Source of the DNA: Methanobrevibacter sp.
GTDB lineage: Archaea > Methanobacteriota > Methanobacteria > Methanobacteriales > Methanobacteriaceae
Reading direction: 5' to 3'
NCBI RefSeq assembly: GCF_017431965.1
Contig: NZ_JAFRKB010000058.1
Span: 1 to 56,530 of the forward strand
DNA length: 56,530 bases
A model generated the notes under the pieces. The model ran no database searches and was not told where the DNA came from. It saw only the letters and a program-made list of their open reading frames with translations. The position numbers and the translations under genes were made by a program. Below, piece after piece: positions 10,810-20,305 of the stretch; the first letter of the stretch is position 1; the number at the start of each line of letters is the position of its first letter.

Positions 10810-11056
10810 TTTTTTATTTTTAAATATTATTATTTGATAAAGCTTCAACAATCTTTAGAATTAAATCATCAGACTTATTTACTTCATTAGAAGTATAAAA
10901 ATGAAACAAAATAATAAAATCACATTAAATTACAAAATTAATCATCATTCCACAATACTATGAAATATAATTGTTAATCCTAATCTTACTTTAACAAGGA
11001 ACTAATAGAATTTCCCTGCAAAGATTTAAAGTGAAATTTATCCATTGGAGCAAATC
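10810..11056. other. Intergenic, possible decayed coding remnants on minus strand
   Basis: This AT-rich gap separates thiE from the DUF6270-like gene. On the minus strand two short stretches read like protein ends. One directly follows the 11057 gene (GFAPMDKFHFKSLQGNS, frame closing near 10990). The other is at about 10820-10920 (FHFYTSNEVNKSDDLI, ending in TAA). Both are interrupted upstream by stops. They may be remnants of a gene once downstream of the 11057 gene, or chance. I could not name a family. Confidence 0.25.
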
Positions 11057-12382
11057 CTAAAAAGGCAACCATTCAATGTATAATGATAATTTTTGACCAT
11101 CAAAAACATTCATATTATACACATATGGACGCTCATAATATACAACCTCATTATCCTTCAAAATCACATCCCCATTTATTAAAAACTTAGTATACTTAAT
11201 ATAAATAGGGACTCTCTTTTCATTCAATTTAACACTCTCACCACGAAGTTTAATTTTAAGTTGACCATCCCCAATACACTCGATATCCAATTTAAGGAAG
11301 TTATCTTGACTTCTAATAAAAGTTCCCTGGCCTTGAGAATCTTTAAACCAATCAGGAGAACTATACTCTAAATTTTCATCGGAAGAGTAATTTATTTTAA
11401 TATGATTTTCGACGTCAGAATTTTCACCATAATTTTTAATATCAATTCTAGCAGTGTTATATTTGATTAAACTATCCTCAACCAAATTTTTTACTAAATT
11501 TTTTTTATCAACCAACGTTATGTTATTTACATTAATCAAATGAGGTAAATTGAAAGAATTGATTACATCCATACTTTTATTTTTACGGATTTTTCTATTC
11601 ATTTCATTATCAAAACTATTATTACGCTGAATAATTTCTAATAACTGTTCAGTTTTCTTACTAAAATATTCTGGTACAAAATGAGTAGGTGCTAATCCGT
11701 CTATATGATTTTCGTTAGCTAATGTTTTGCAATCAAATGGTAAAACATCAACATCGAAATTTTCTAAGATATATCTATCAAATAAATCTCTAAAGGGATT
11801 GAGTTTATGAGCTAATAGTTTATAGTCTTTTTTAACAGAAATATTATATTGCGAATCCAAATATTTATAGACAGACCTAGTACAGTTCAATATTACTCTA
11901 GTACGATTACAATTTTGGTCAATTAACTTAAAAAAATCATTACATGCATTAGTCCATAATCCATAATATTCATCAAAATCGTTGAAAACATCAATTGAAC
12001 GTTTATTTTTTAAAAGATTATAAAAACCTGTCCTTTTTATTCTGGTTGTTCCTGTTACATATTGATTCTTATCGTATTGAATAACACCAGATTTAACATC
12101 AAATAATGTATCTAATATAATATAATCAATGGAATCTTCTTTAATAAAATCCACAAAACTTTTTGAAAGATCTTCAGTGACACAAAGATTATCATAGCGC
12201 CTATTTGAATTAATTAAACTTTTATCATAATCAATAGGCTTGGACATTATGCTTATTAATGAACTGCCCTCAACTGAATGATTAATTTTAAAATATTTCT
12301 TATAATTTTCATTATTTAGGCTATTGAAAATACCTCTTGAAGAGCATGACCCGAAAACTGAAAATTCTGTGATTTTTCCCAT
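11057..12382 (-). CDS. DUF6270-like (SGNH-type) surface-glycan-associated protein
   Basis: A 441-residue protein opening with SVFGSCSSRGIFNS, which resembles the GSC-S-R start of DUF6270 proteins. Near residues 225-240 is an Asp/His block (NHIDGLAPTHFVPEYF). A Ser near the N-terminus and a late Asp-x-x-His block are the layout of SGNH hydrolases, so an esterase or acyl-transfer role on a glycan is possible but unproven. The C-terminal third (about 330-441) is beta-rich and may be a binding domain. No signal peptide or membrane segment is evident. It stands alone, downstream of pgk on the same strand but behind a terminator. It is probably accessory. Confidence 0.55.
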   Translation of the reverse strand: MGKITEFSVFGSCSSRGIFNSLNNENYKKYFKINHSVEGSSLISIMSKPIDYDKSLINSNRRYDNLCVTEDLSKSFVDFIKEDSIDYIILDTLFDVKSGVIQYDKNQYVTGTTRIKRTGFYNLLKNKRSIDVFNDFDEYYGLWTNACNDFFKLIDQNCNRTRVILNCTRSVYKYLDSQYNISVKKDYKLLAHKLNPFRDLFDRYILENFDVDVLPFDCKTLANENHIDGLAPTHFVPEYFSKKTEQLLEIIQRNNSFDNEMNRKIRKNKSMDVINSFNLPHLINVNNITLVDKKNLVKNLVEDSLIKYNTARIDIKNYGENSDVENHIKINYSSDENLEYSSPDWFKDSQGQGTFIRSQDNFLKLDIECIGDGQLKIKLRGESVKLNEKRVPIYIKYTKFLINGDVILKDNEVVYYERPYVYNMNVFDGQKLSLYIEWLPF

Positions 12383-12516
12383 TGAATCCCCAAATTTATT
12401 TATAAATATGTCATAGTTTTTAATACAATAGTTATTATGAAATTAATAATACATTTTTCTATAAACGTTATATTCTAACTTAAAAAAAAAGAATCAATAA
12501 TACTAGAAAATTATTT

Positions 12517-12557
12517 AAAAAAAAGGAGTCTTAAGATATTTTTTTCTCTTAATCCTT
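12517..12557 (-). terminator. Terminator hairpin with T-tract after pgk
   Basis: On the minus strand AAGGATTAAGA pairs imperfectly with TCTTAAGACTCCTT around a short A-rich loop, followed by a run of eight T. It lies 55-95 bases after the pgk stop. A second perfect 8-bp stem (TGATTTTT/AAAAATCA) is at 12568-12590. Both separate pgk from the DUF6270-like gene. Confidence 0.5.
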
Positions 12558-12611
12558 CTTTCTGAAATGATTTTTTCCTAAGAAAAATCAAAAAGATAAA
12601 AAAAATAAAAA

Positions 12612-13829
12612 TTATTTTTTACTGTTTTTTAAAGCTTCTACAGCAGCTAGTTTTTTACCGGCAAGCATACTGATGCAAGCTCCACCGCCACTACTTAAAT
12701 GGCTCATTTGGTCTTCCAAACCAAGACCTGCAGTAGCAGCTGCAATATGTCCTCCACCAATTAATGAAAACCCTTCAGAACTGGCCATTGCATTAATTAA
12801 ATCTTCTGTGCCCATTGCAAATTTAGGGTCTTCAAACACACCTGCAGGACCATTTGCAAAGATATACTTGGCGTCCCTAATCTCTTTTGCATAAAAAGCA
12901 ATAGTTTTAACGCCAATGTCAAAAATGGCTTCATTTGGAATTTCACCATTGTCAATATCCACTCGCTCACCATCAATTTCACAAGCCACATCAATAGGAT
13001 ATTTTACCTTATCGCCAAATCTTTCGATTAGTTCTTTTGATTTTTCAACCATATCTTCATATCCTCTGCTGGCTATGAAATCTTTATTGACTTGACCAAT
13101 ATCAACTCCGGCAGCCCATAAAACAATATTTCCAACGATACCTGTTGTTAAAATGGAATCTGCAGTACCATTGCTCAATACATTTTCCATAACATCAATT
13201 GAATCATCAGGTTTCATTCCACCAAGCAAAAATACGCAAGGATGCTCCACATTATCCAGAGCGTCTTGAATTACAGTTAATTCCTTTTCCATTACACGGC
13301 CTGCGGCTGAAGGTGTGTTAACTGTAAAACCAACTAATGATGCTTGAGACCTGTGAGCCGCTGCAAATGCATCATTGACAAAATAATCAATTAATGGAGA
13401 TAAATTTCGTACAAGTAAAGTCTTTGATTGCTCTTCAGGAGTTCTTGAAAGAGTTTCCTCAGAAAAGAAACGTGCATTTTCAAGCAATAAAATTTCATGA
13501 GGTTTAAGAGCCTTAATAGCTTCTTTAGCAGCATTAGAAAATAATGCATCCACATATTTTACTCTTAAATTTAAGATATCTGATAGAGCATCAGCATGTT
13601 GAGATAAAGTTGTGAAATCTTTTTTTCCCGGACGGCTTTGATGTGCAAGCAACACTACTTTAGCTCCTTTATTAGACAACTCCTTGACAGTTTGTGCATG
13701 CAGTTTTAACCTTGTATCATCCAATATTATCCCGGAACTTGGATCTACTGGAGCATTAATATCAATTCTAACAAGCACTGTTTTATTTTCAATGTCAAAA
13801 TCATCAATTGTGTTAAATTTGCCAGACAT
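12612..13829 (-). CDS. pgk: Phosphoglycerate kinase
   Basis: A 405-residue archaeal-type kinase that interconverts 1,3-bisphosphoglycerate and 3-phosphoglycerate. Visible are the N-domain opening KTVLVRIDINAPVD, LLAHQSRPG, LLENARF, NDAFAAAHRSQASLVGF (substrate side), the central GGMKPDDS, and the C-domain nucleotide part GPAGVFEDP and SLIGGGHIAAATAGLG. Full length. It follows tpiA by 17 bases on the same strand, so both glycolytic/gluconeogenic enzymes are read together. Confidence 0.96.
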   Translation of the reverse strand: MSGKFNTIDDFDIENKTVLVRIDINAPVDPSSGIILDDTRLKLHAQTVKELSNKGAKVVLLAHQSRPGKKDFTTLSQHADALSDILNLRVKYVDALFSNAAKEAIKALKPHEILLLENARFFSEETLSRTPEEQSKTLLVRNLSPLIDYFVNDAFAAAHRSQASLVGFTVNTPSAAGRVMEKELTVIQDALDNVEHPCVFLLGGMKPDDSIDVMENVLSNGTADSILTTGIVGNIVLWAAGVDIGQVNKDFIASRGYEDMVEKSKELIERFGDKVKYPIDVACEIDGERVDIDNGEIPNEAIFDIGVKTIAFYAKEIRDAKYIFANGPAGVFEDPKFAMGTEDLINAMASSEGFSLIGGGHIAAATAGLGLEDQMSHLSSGGGACISMLAGKKLAAVEALKNSKK

Positions 13830-13846
13830 AATCTCACTTTGAACCT

Positions 13847-14515
13847 TTATAACTTACTTACCAAATCAAGTAAAGCATCTTTTGGACTTTCAGCTTTAAT
13901 AATTCCAGATGCAAGCAATACTCCATCTGCGCCTAAATCCATAGCTGCCTTCATATCATCACCAGTTGTAATACCTGCCCCACATAAAACTTTAATGTCT
14001 TTATTAATGGCTTTGACCTCTTTTACAGTATCTTCAACCACTTCAGGTTGAGCTTGAGATACAGGAATTCCAGTACCAATCAATTCAGGAGGTTCGACAG
14101 CAACAGCATCGGGTGCTAAAGTGGCTACAGCTTTTGAAGTTTCAATATTATTGGTACATACACAGGATTCTATTTCATTAGCCCTGCACATTTTTACAAC
14201 CTCATCAATGTCAGCCAGTTTCATTCTATTTTCAGAATGGTTAATTAAAGACCCACTAATTCCAGCATCAATCAATGTATTGATTAAATTGGAGCCTGTG
14301 TGACCTCCTGGAGAAATCGGATCGATGTGTTGGGCAAAAATTGGAAGAGATGTCTCTTCACGAATCATGTAAATATCAGCTGCTTGAGGTGCTGCAACCA
14401 TAGTGATTCCAGATTCATTAGCAGCGCTTTCCAAGTCATGTGCTAGTTCCAAAGCCTTTATACCACTTGATTCCAAATAAGTTTTATAGTTTAATATCAC
14501 AATTGGTGTGTCCAT
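13847..14515 (-). CDS. tpiA: Triosephosphate isomerase, archaeal type
   Basis: A 222-residue short, archaeal-type TIM that interconverts glyceraldehyde 3-phosphate and dihydroxyacetone phosphate. The catalytic residues are in place: N9/K11 in LNYKTY, H93 in LINHSENR, and the general base E141 in VAVEPPELIGTG. The phosphate loop GAGITTGDD is also present. It is first in the tpiA-pgk operon, divergent from taw1 across a 141-base AT-rich spacer that must hold both promoters. Confidence 0.96.
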   Translation of the reverse strand: MDTPIVILNYKTYLESSGIKALELAHDLESAANESGITMVAAPQAADIYMIREETSLPIFAQHIDPISPGGHTGSNLINTLIDAGISGSLINHSENRMKLADIDEVVKMCRANEIESCVCTNNIETSKAVATLAPDAVAVEPPELIGTGIPVSQAQPEVVEDTVKEVKAINKDIKVLCGAGITTGDDMKAAMDLGADGVLLASGIIKAESPKDALLDLVSKL

Positions 14516-14656
14516 ATAAATCCCACAAAAAACTTTTTTTATAATTAAATATTTGATTTACATTATTAATAAATTTATGATAATTTTTTATAACCCTCCA
14601 ATATACAGATTAAAAAAAATGTATATACTAGCTCAGCTAAAAATAAAACTGATTTT

Positions 14657-15574
14657 ATGTCATTTAATAAAAGCCAAATAGAAAAATTAGAAAAAAGCGG
14701 ATATAGATTCTTAGGCAAACATGGTCATGCTGCTGTTAAAACCTGCCACTGGACACGTCAAAGTATTGTGGATAAGGGAGTTTGCTATAAAGAAAAATTC
14801 TACGGAATCCAATCCCATAGATGTTTGCAAATGTCTCCCGCAGTTCCCAATTGCCAGCAGGAATGTGAATTCTGTTGGAGAGATTTGACTTACACCCAAA
14901 CCAATTGGGAAGATGAGGAGTATGATGACCCTAAAACCATAATCGATGATGCCATTAAAGCTCAAAATAATTTACTATGCGGATTTTATGGAAATGGCAA
15001 AGCAAACAAGAAAAAACTGGAAGAAATAAAAAATCCGACTAATGCCGCAATTTCTCTTGCAGGAGAACCAACTCTTTATCCGAAAATTGATGAGCTGATT
15101 GGAGAGTTTAACAGCCGCGGGTTTACGACATTCGTAGTGAGCAACGGCCAATGTGCTGACAGGTTAAGAAATCTGGAAAACGATCCCTACCAACTATACC
15201 TTTCCTTAGATGCACCTAACGAGAAAATATTTAATGAAGTATGCAGACCTCGAATTAACGATGCTTGGAGCAATTTAAACGAATCTCTTGAAACATTGTC
15301 CAGTTTTAATTCACGTACATGTATACGAAATACATGTGTTCGTGGAAGAAATATGGAAAACCCTGAAGAGTATGCAAAATTAATCCAAAAAGCAGACCCT
15401 GATTTTGTAGAAGTAAAAGCATACATGTGTGTCGGGTCATCACGTGAAAGGCTAACCCTTGATAATATGCCTTTATTCAATGAAGTTAAGGAATTTGCTC
15501 AAAAAATAGGTGATGAATGCGGTAAAGAAATAGTAAATGAATCTGAAATCAGCCGTGTTGTTTTGCTTGAATAG
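14657..15574 (+). CDS. taw1: 4-demethylwyosine synthase (radical SAM)
   Basis: A 305-residue TYW1/Taw1-type enzyme that converts N1-methylguanosine-37 of tRNA-Phe to the tricyclic 4-demethylwyosine using pyruvate. The radical SAM cluster triad is C66-x3-C70-x2-C73. A second [4Fe-4S] site is suggested by C30, C43 and C56, the 13-residue spacing known in the archaeal enzyme. Also present are SLAGEPTLYP, VSNGQ, YLSLDAPNE and VEVKAYMCVGSS. Its 3' end overlaps the convergent flavoprotein gene by 26 bases. Confidence 0.95.
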   Translation: MSFNKSQIEKLEKSGYRFLGKHGHAAVKTCHWTRQSIVDKGVCYKEKFYGIQSHRCLQMSPAVPNCQQECEFCWRDLTYTQTNWEDEEYDDPKTIIDDAIKAQNNLLCGFYGNGKANKKKLEEIKNPTNAAISLAGEPTLYPKIDELIGEFNSRGFTTFVVSNGQCADRLRNLENDPYQLYLSLDAPNEKIFNEVCRPRINDAWSNLNESLETLSSFNSRTCIRNTCVRGRNMENPEEYAKLIQKADPDFVEVKAYMCVGSSRERLTLDNMPLFNEVKEFAQKIGDECGKEIVNESEISRVVLLE

Positions 15575-16211
15575 CTATTTTACGGCCAAGTTCAAATGCA
15601 TTATCCAAATCTTTTGGAAAACGTGTTTTTCTGATATTTTTTCTTTCTTTTTCATCAAAAGCATCTGAAACATATTTCGAATAGTCCTTAAACTGATATG
15701 TTTCATATACATAGAGATTTTCTGGTTTGGTAAACACCATGCTCAATCCCATTTCAAAATGGTCATGAAGATTATGGTAGCCGATTTGGTGTGAAAGCTC
15801 TTCTGAAGCATTCATTGTGTAAATATAAGCTAAAGGCATTTTCTTGTGTTCTACACTTTCAGTTTTGCTATAGGCCACGAATGGAAACATGAACCTTTCT
15901 AAAAAGCACCTCATATTTCCACTAACATCACTAAAGTAGATAGGCGAACCCAAAATGATACCATCAGCTTCAACAATTTTTTCAAGAATAGGCTTCAAAT
16001 CGTCTTTTTGAACGCATCTGCCATAATGTTTTCCATTTTTCCTTTTACATGCAAAGCAACTCCTGCATCCATGAAATGGAAAATCATATAAATCTATCCT
16101 CTCGGCTGAAGCATCCGGGAAAACAGACTTAATGCCTTCCAAAGATTTATCCAACAATTGAGCAGTGTTGCAATTCTTTCTTGGAGAACCATTAATGGCA
16201 AAAAATTCCAT
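15549..16211 (-). CDS. Flavodoxin-fold NADPH-dependent FMN reductase / iron-sulfur flavoprotein
   Basis: A 220-residue flavodoxin-like protein. It opens with the FMN phosphate loop NGSPRKNCNTAQLL. A cysteine cluster C49-x2-C52-x2-C55 with C66 follows, like archaeal iron-sulfur flavoproteins. GIILGSPIYFSDVSGNMRCFLERF is the flavin-ring segment. It would pass electrons between ferredoxin and an unknown acceptor. It starts one base after the sucC stop, at the tail of the kor-sucC operon, so a link to ferredoxin turnover is plausible. Its substrate cannot be told from sequence. Confidence 0.8.
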   Translation of the reverse strand: MEFFAINGSPRKNCNTAQLLDKSLEGIKSVFPDASAERIDLYDFPFHGCRSCFACKRKNGKHYGRCVQKDDLKPILEKIVEADGIILGSPIYFSDVSGNMRCFLERFMFPFVAYSKTESVEHKKMPLAYIYTMNASEELSHQIGYHNLHDHFEMGLSMVFTKPENLYVYETYQFKDYSKYVSDAFDEKERKNIRKTRFPKDLDNAFELGRKIAIQAKQHG

Positions 16212-17330
16212 TTATTTACCTTCCGCCTTCAGTTCTTCACAAATTTCAACAGCTTTTTTAGCTGCCTTTTCCATTGAAGTTTCATATGGAATTCCAGCTT
16301 CCTCTAAAATCCTCTGACCTTCTTTTTCATTGGTACCTGTTAATCTGATTACAATGTGAACTTTACGGTCAGCTTGTTCTAAAGCTTTAATTACACCACG
16401 AGCAACATCATCCGCTTTAGTAATTCCACCTAAAACATTTAAAAATACAACTTTAACAGGATCATAGTTTAAAACAATGCTTAAAGCTTGATTAATAATC
16501 TGTTCTGAAGCTCCACCACCAATATCCAAGAATGTTGCCGGTTCTCCTCCATTGAGCTTAATCATGTCCATAGCAGTTAAAGTCAAACCTGCACCATTAC
16601 CGATTACAGCAATATCTCCATCCAATTGGACAAAGTCAACAGCCTTTTTCTTATAGTTCATTCTTTCAACTAGATCTTCATGTCTGAACAATGAATCGTT
16701 TTCAACAACCAGTTTAGCGTCCGCAGCTATCAGGCCATTTGGTGTTAAAACCAACGGGTTTATCTCAGCGGTGTCTGCATCATATTTGGTAAATACATTG
16801 TACAATTTCCAGATTATATCTCCCATAGAAGAGATTAACTCGGATGGAACTCCCATTTTACGTGCAACTTCACGTGCTTCGTAGGGTAAAAATTCGAGCA
16901 AAGGATTTGGATAATATTTAATAATTTTTTCAGGGTTTGTTTTTGCTAAGTTTTCAATTTCAACCCCACCTTCCTTACTCGCTAAAATTACAGGCCTTCT
17001 TGCACCCCTATCAACTGAAACGGTTACAAAAAATTCATTTAGAATATCAGCTTTTTCTTCAATTAATAAGTGGTTTACCTTTTCTCCTTTAATTTCCATT
17101 CCCAAGATTTCATCCGCAACTTTTAAAGCTTCACCGGGATTGTTTGCAAATTTAACACCACCTGCTTTACCTCTACCACCTGTTAAAACCTGCGCTTTAA
17201 CAACTACAGGCACGTTCATCTCTGAAGAAATGGCCATTGCCTCTTCAGGGTAATTTGCAACGTGACCTTCTAAAATTGGGATACCTTCCTTGTGAAAAAT
17301 TTGTTTTGCTACACTTTCAAAAAATCTCAT
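16212..17330 (-). CDS. sucC: Succinate-CoA ligase, beta subunit
   Basis: A 372-residue ATP-grasp protein, the nucleotide-binding subunit of succinyl-CoA synthetase. It shows KQIFHKEGIPILEGHVA, VVKAQVLTGGRGKAGGVK, ADTAEINPLVLTPNG, GNGAGLTLTAMDMI, LDIGGGA and VFLNVLGGITKADDVARGV. The alpha subunit, which carries the phosphohistidine, is not in the window. It follows korC by 8 bases, so succinyl-CoA formation and its reductive carboxylation to 2-oxoglutarate are encoded together. This fits the partial reductive TCA path of methanogens. Confidence 0.94.
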   Translation of the reverse strand: MRFFESVAKQIFHKEGIPILEGHVANYPEEAMAISSEMNVPVVVKAQVLTGGRGKAGGVKFANNPGEALKVADEILGMEIKGEKVNHLLIEEKADILNEFFVTVSVDRGARRPVILASKEGGVEIENLAKTNPEKIIKYYPNPLLEFLPYEAREVARKMGVPSELISSMGDIIWKLYNVFTKYDADTAEINPLVLTPNGLIAADAKLVVENDSLFRHEDLVERMNYKKKAVDFVQLDGDIAVIGNGAGLTLTAMDMIKLNGGEPATFLDIGGGASEQIINQALSIVLNYDPVKVVFLNVLGGITKADDVARGVIKALEQADRKVHIVIRLTGTNEKEGQRILEEAGIPYETSMEKAAKKAVEICEELKAEGK

Positions 17331-17338
17331 TATAACAC

Positions 17339-17896
17339 CTATTCCGCTAAAGCATATCCTGCTTCAAAAGCCTTAATGTTTTTCTCTTCAGTTCCCTTAG
17401 GAACGCTTGCTTCAATAGCTTTGATAGCTGCTTCCTTAGATATGACTTTAGTAATTTTTGTAATAGCTCCGACCATAACAATATTGGCTACGATTTTTAA
17501 GCCTATTTCATCTGTAGCTGTTTTGGTTGCAGGAGCTTCATAAACTTTAATATTATGCTCATCTATAAATTCCCTAACATCTTCAACATCGGTTGTTCCA
17601 GGATCAACAATCAATATTCCCTCATCCTTTAAATCCACAATATATTTCATTAATGCTTCATTAGACATGGCTACTAAAATATCAGGACTTTGAACTTTTG
17701 GATAATCGACTTCAGTATCACTAATAACAACTTCACATTTAGAAGCTCCACCACGAGCTTCCGGACCGTAAGATTGGGTTTGAACAGCTTCTTTTCCGTC
17801 AAAAAGACTTGCAGATTTACCTAAAATGATACCTGCAAGAATAATTCCTTGACCTCCAAATCCACAAATTCTAATTTCAGTTCTCATTTTATCCAC
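17339..17896 (-). CDS. korC: 2-oxoglutarate:ferredoxin oxidoreductase, gamma subunit
   Basis: A 185-residue gamma-type subunit of the 2-oxoacid:ferredoxin oxidoreductase family. It shows the glycine-rich start CGFGGQGIILAGIILGK, then QTQSYGPEARGGASKCEVVIS and PDILVAMSNEAL. It completes the four-subunit Kor enzyme with korD, A and B, which abut it on the same strand. The enzyme reductively carboxylates succinyl-CoA to 2-oxoglutarate with reduced ferredoxin. The next start codon directly follows the korB stop. Confidence 0.93.
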   Translation of the reverse strand: MDKMRTEIRICGFGGQGIILAGIILGKSASLFDGKEAVQTQSYGPEARGGASKCEVVISDTEVDYPKVQSPDILVAMSNEALMKYIVDLKDEGILIVDPGTTDVEDVREFIDEHNIKVYEAPATKTATDEIGLKIVANIVMVGAITKITKVISKEAAIKAIEASVPKGTEEKNIKAFEAGYALAE

Positions 17897-18760
17897 CTAT
17901 AACTCCACTTCATATGCAGAATTTACAACAGTTTTGCTACCTGACTTTTCTACACTAATCTTGTCTATGTTTTGGGTAAATTCATCTCTTTGAGTATTTG
18001 CAAATTCACCAACGACAATTTTTCCTTCCAATTCTTTTGGCTTCATCCTATCTGCAGCAGATTTAAATACAGTATTGGCTTTCATTACTGCCGCCATTGC
18101 AGTAGGAGTTTTCAGTTTATTTTTACGGCCAAAGTAAGTTGGGCATTGAGTTGCAACTTCAATAAATGAAAATCCAGGATTTTTCAATCCATCTTTAATG
18201 GATAAAACAAGGTTTTCAATTTGAACAGTGGTCCATCTTGCAGAATAAGTTGCACCTGCCGCCGCGACAAGTTCAGCTAATTTAAATGGAGCATCTTGAT
18301 TACCATATGGTGCAGTTGTTCCGAAACTACCTTTAGGAGATGTAGGGCTGATTTGACCCCCAGTCATTCCGTAAATATTATTATTGATACAGATTACTGT
18401 TAAATTAATGTTTCTTCTAGCCGCATGAATCAAATGATTACCACCAATGGATGCTGCATCACCATCACCAGTAAATACAACAACATCCAAATCTTTGTTA
18501 GCTGTTTTTAAACCTGTCGCAAAACTTAATGCTCTTCCATGAGTTGTGTGAAGAGAATCACACTTTAAATATCCTGGAATTCTTGAAGAACATCCAATTC
18601 CTGAAACCATTGCAATATTATCAAAATCCATTTCCGCTTTTTCCATTCCCGCTAAAAATGCGTTGATAATGGCACCGTTTCCACATCCTGGACAGAAAAT
18701 GTGAGGCAATCTGTCTTCTCTTAAGTAAGGGAGAAATCTATTTTGTTTATTATCAGACAT
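17897..18760 (-). CDS. korB: 2-oxoglutarate:ferredoxin oxidoreductase, beta subunit
   Basis: A 287-residue thiamine-diphosphate-binding subunit. The CPGCGNG motif near residue 23 and the TPP-Mg site GDGDAASIGGNHLIHAARRN followed by CINNNIYGMTGGQ are intact. SGIGCSSRIPGYLK and SFIEVATQCPTYFGRKNK are further family features. In the four-subunit enzyme it carries TPP, while the clusters for electron exit are in KorD. It starts one base after korA ends. Confidence 0.95.
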   Translation of the reverse strand: MSDNKQNRFLPYLREDRLPHIFCPGCGNGAIINAFLAGMEKAEMDFDNIAMVSGIGCSSRIPGYLKCDSLHTTHGRALSFATGLKTANKDLDVVVFTGDGDAASIGGNHLIHAARRNINLTVICINNNIYGMTGGQISPTSPKGSFGTTAPYGNQDAPFKLAELVAAAGATYSARWTTVQIENLVLSIKDGLKNPGFSFIEVATQCPTYFGRKNKLKTPTAMAAVMKANTVFKSAADRMKPKELEGKIVVGEFANTQRDEFTQNIDKISVEKSGSKTVVNSAYEVEL

Positions 18761-18761
18761 T

Positions 18762-19880
18762 TTAGTTTCCTCCTATTTCATCAATTTTATCCAATATTTC
18801 ATCAGGGGTTGGCAACAAGCCGCCAATTACTCCCAACAAATGAACATTTTTATCTTTAATGACACGGTCAACTTCATAATACATTTGGCCCAAGTTCATT
18901 TCTACAACAAGCACATCCTTTGCATTTGCTGTTAATTCCTGTATCTGTTCAACAGGGAAAGGCCATGGAGTATCGATTTTTATATAACCCACTTTTTTAT
19001 CAGTCCTGTTTACAGCTTCAACAACGGACCTGACAGGAGCCCCATAAGAAACAATGACAATATCTGCATTATCACAGTTTTCGCTTCTTACAGAACAGAT
19101 TTTATCCCTATTGTTTAAAACCTTATCACATATTCTCTGAATGAGCTTATCGTGGGTTTCAGGATTATTTGTGTCCGGATAACCTCTTTCATCATGAGTA
19201 AGTCCAGTCACATGTATATTGAATCCATCTCCGAAAGCAGGCATTGGAGTTGTTCCATTTTCAATATTTTCAAATGGCAAGTAATCATCTGTTTTTTCAG
19301 GCCTTTTTCTTGCAACAATTTCAATATCATCTTCCACAACAATCTTTTCTCTCATATGCCCAATTACTTCATCAGCCATTACAAATACAGGGACCCTATA
19401 TTCTTCGGCTAGATTAAATGCTTTAATTGTAAAATCAAAGAATTCCTGAACGCTTGATGGAGATAATGCAATTGGTTCATAATCCCCATGAGAACCCCAA
19501 CGTGCTTGCATCATGTCCCCTTGTGCAGCCATAGTCGGCTGAGCGGTTGAAGGAGAACCTCTCTGAACATCCACAATGACAATTGGAGTTTCACTCATGA
19601 ATGCATATCCAATATTTTCCTGCATTAAGGATATGCCCGGTCCGGAGGTTGCAGTCATTGATTTGGCTCCTCCCCAAGAACCACCAATAATAGCTCCCGC
19701 TGATGCGATTTCATCTTCCATCTGGACAAATGAACCTCCAACTTTTGGCAATTCACGAGCTAATGTTTCTGCAACTTCAGTGGACGGAGTAATCGGATAA
19801 CCTGCAAAAAATCTGCATCCAGCAGCTATTGCACCTTTAGCACATGCCTCATTTCCTTGAATAAAAAATTCTTCAGCCAT
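18762..19880 (-). CDS. korA: 2-oxoglutarate:ferredoxin oxidoreductase, alpha subunit
   Basis: A 372-residue alpha subunit. It opens with FIQGNEACAKGAIAAGCRFF and GYPITPSTEVAE, followed by MEDEIASAGAIIGGSWGGAK, TATSGPGISLMQENIGYA and DVQRGSPSTAQPT, the standard pyrimidine-binding domain of the family. The second domain, with VVSYGAPVRSVVEAV and the C-terminal VVEMNLGQMYYEV, is the transketolase-C-like part. The KorA rather than PorA or VorA assignment rests on gene order with korB, korC and sucC. Confidence 0.93.
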   Translation of the reverse strand: MAEEFFIQGNEACAKGAIAAGCRFFAGYPITPSTEVAETLARELPKVGGSFVQMEDEIASAGAIIGGSWGGAKSMTATSGPGISLMQENIGYAFMSETPIVIVDVQRGSPSTAQPTMAAQGDMMQARWGSHGDYEPIALSPSSVQEFFDFTIKAFNLAEEYRVPVFVMADEVIGHMREKIVVEDDIEIVARKRPEKTDDYLPFENIENGTTPMPAFGDGFNIHVTGLTHDERGYPDTNNPETHDKLIQRICDKVLNNRDKICSVRSENCDNADIVIVSYGAPVRSVVEAVNRTDKKVGYIKIDTPWPFPVEQIQELTANAKDVLVVEMNLGQMYYEVDRVIKDKNVHLLGVIGGLLPTPDEILDKIDEIGGN

Positions 19881-19882
19881 TT

Positions 19883-20146
19883 TTATTTCTCCTTTGTAAA
19901 GTTAGGATTGAAGTTAATATCATTGCCTTCTTTCATCCACCAATTCTCAATCAAATCAACTGTAATAGCTTGATCAGGACATGCAACTTCACATGTGCCA
20001 CATTTAGTACACCTCTCTTCAAACTTAACAAAAGGCAATTGAACACCTTTCTTATTAGTTTCCGGAGATATTGCGTATACATTTTGATAGCACATGAATA
20101 AGCAAAGATGACATCCTTTACACAAATTCTCATCAATAATAATCAA
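19883..20146 (-). CDS. korD: 2-oxoglutarate:ferredoxin oxidoreductase, delta (ferredoxin-like) subunit
   Basis: A small protein with two [4Fe-4S] motifs, CKGCHLCLFMC and CTKCGTCEVAC, that passes electrons between KorB and ferredoxin. The open frame extends to 20212. I place the start at the TTG at 20146 (protein begins IIIDENLCKGC) because AGGAG at 20155-20159 is correctly spaced for it, and the upstream extension (FNNRYIHILYLF) has no ribosome binding site and looks like promoter DNA. It is the first gene of korDABC-sucC. Confidence 0.9.
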   Translation of the reverse strand: MIIIDENLCKGCHLCLFMCYQNVYAISPETNKKGVQLPFVKFEERCTKCGTCEVACPDQAITVDLIENWWMKEGNDINFNPNFTKEK

Positions 20147-20305
20147 TTTTAAATCTCCTAATATATTTATCATAAATAAATATAGAATATGTATATATCT
20201 GTTATTAAACATTTAAATATCTTTAACTTTTTGTCAATACACTGCTTTCAAGATATTTTTTTGGTTGAATGGAAATTTGCCAGACACCATTAATAGAAAA
20301 AAAAA

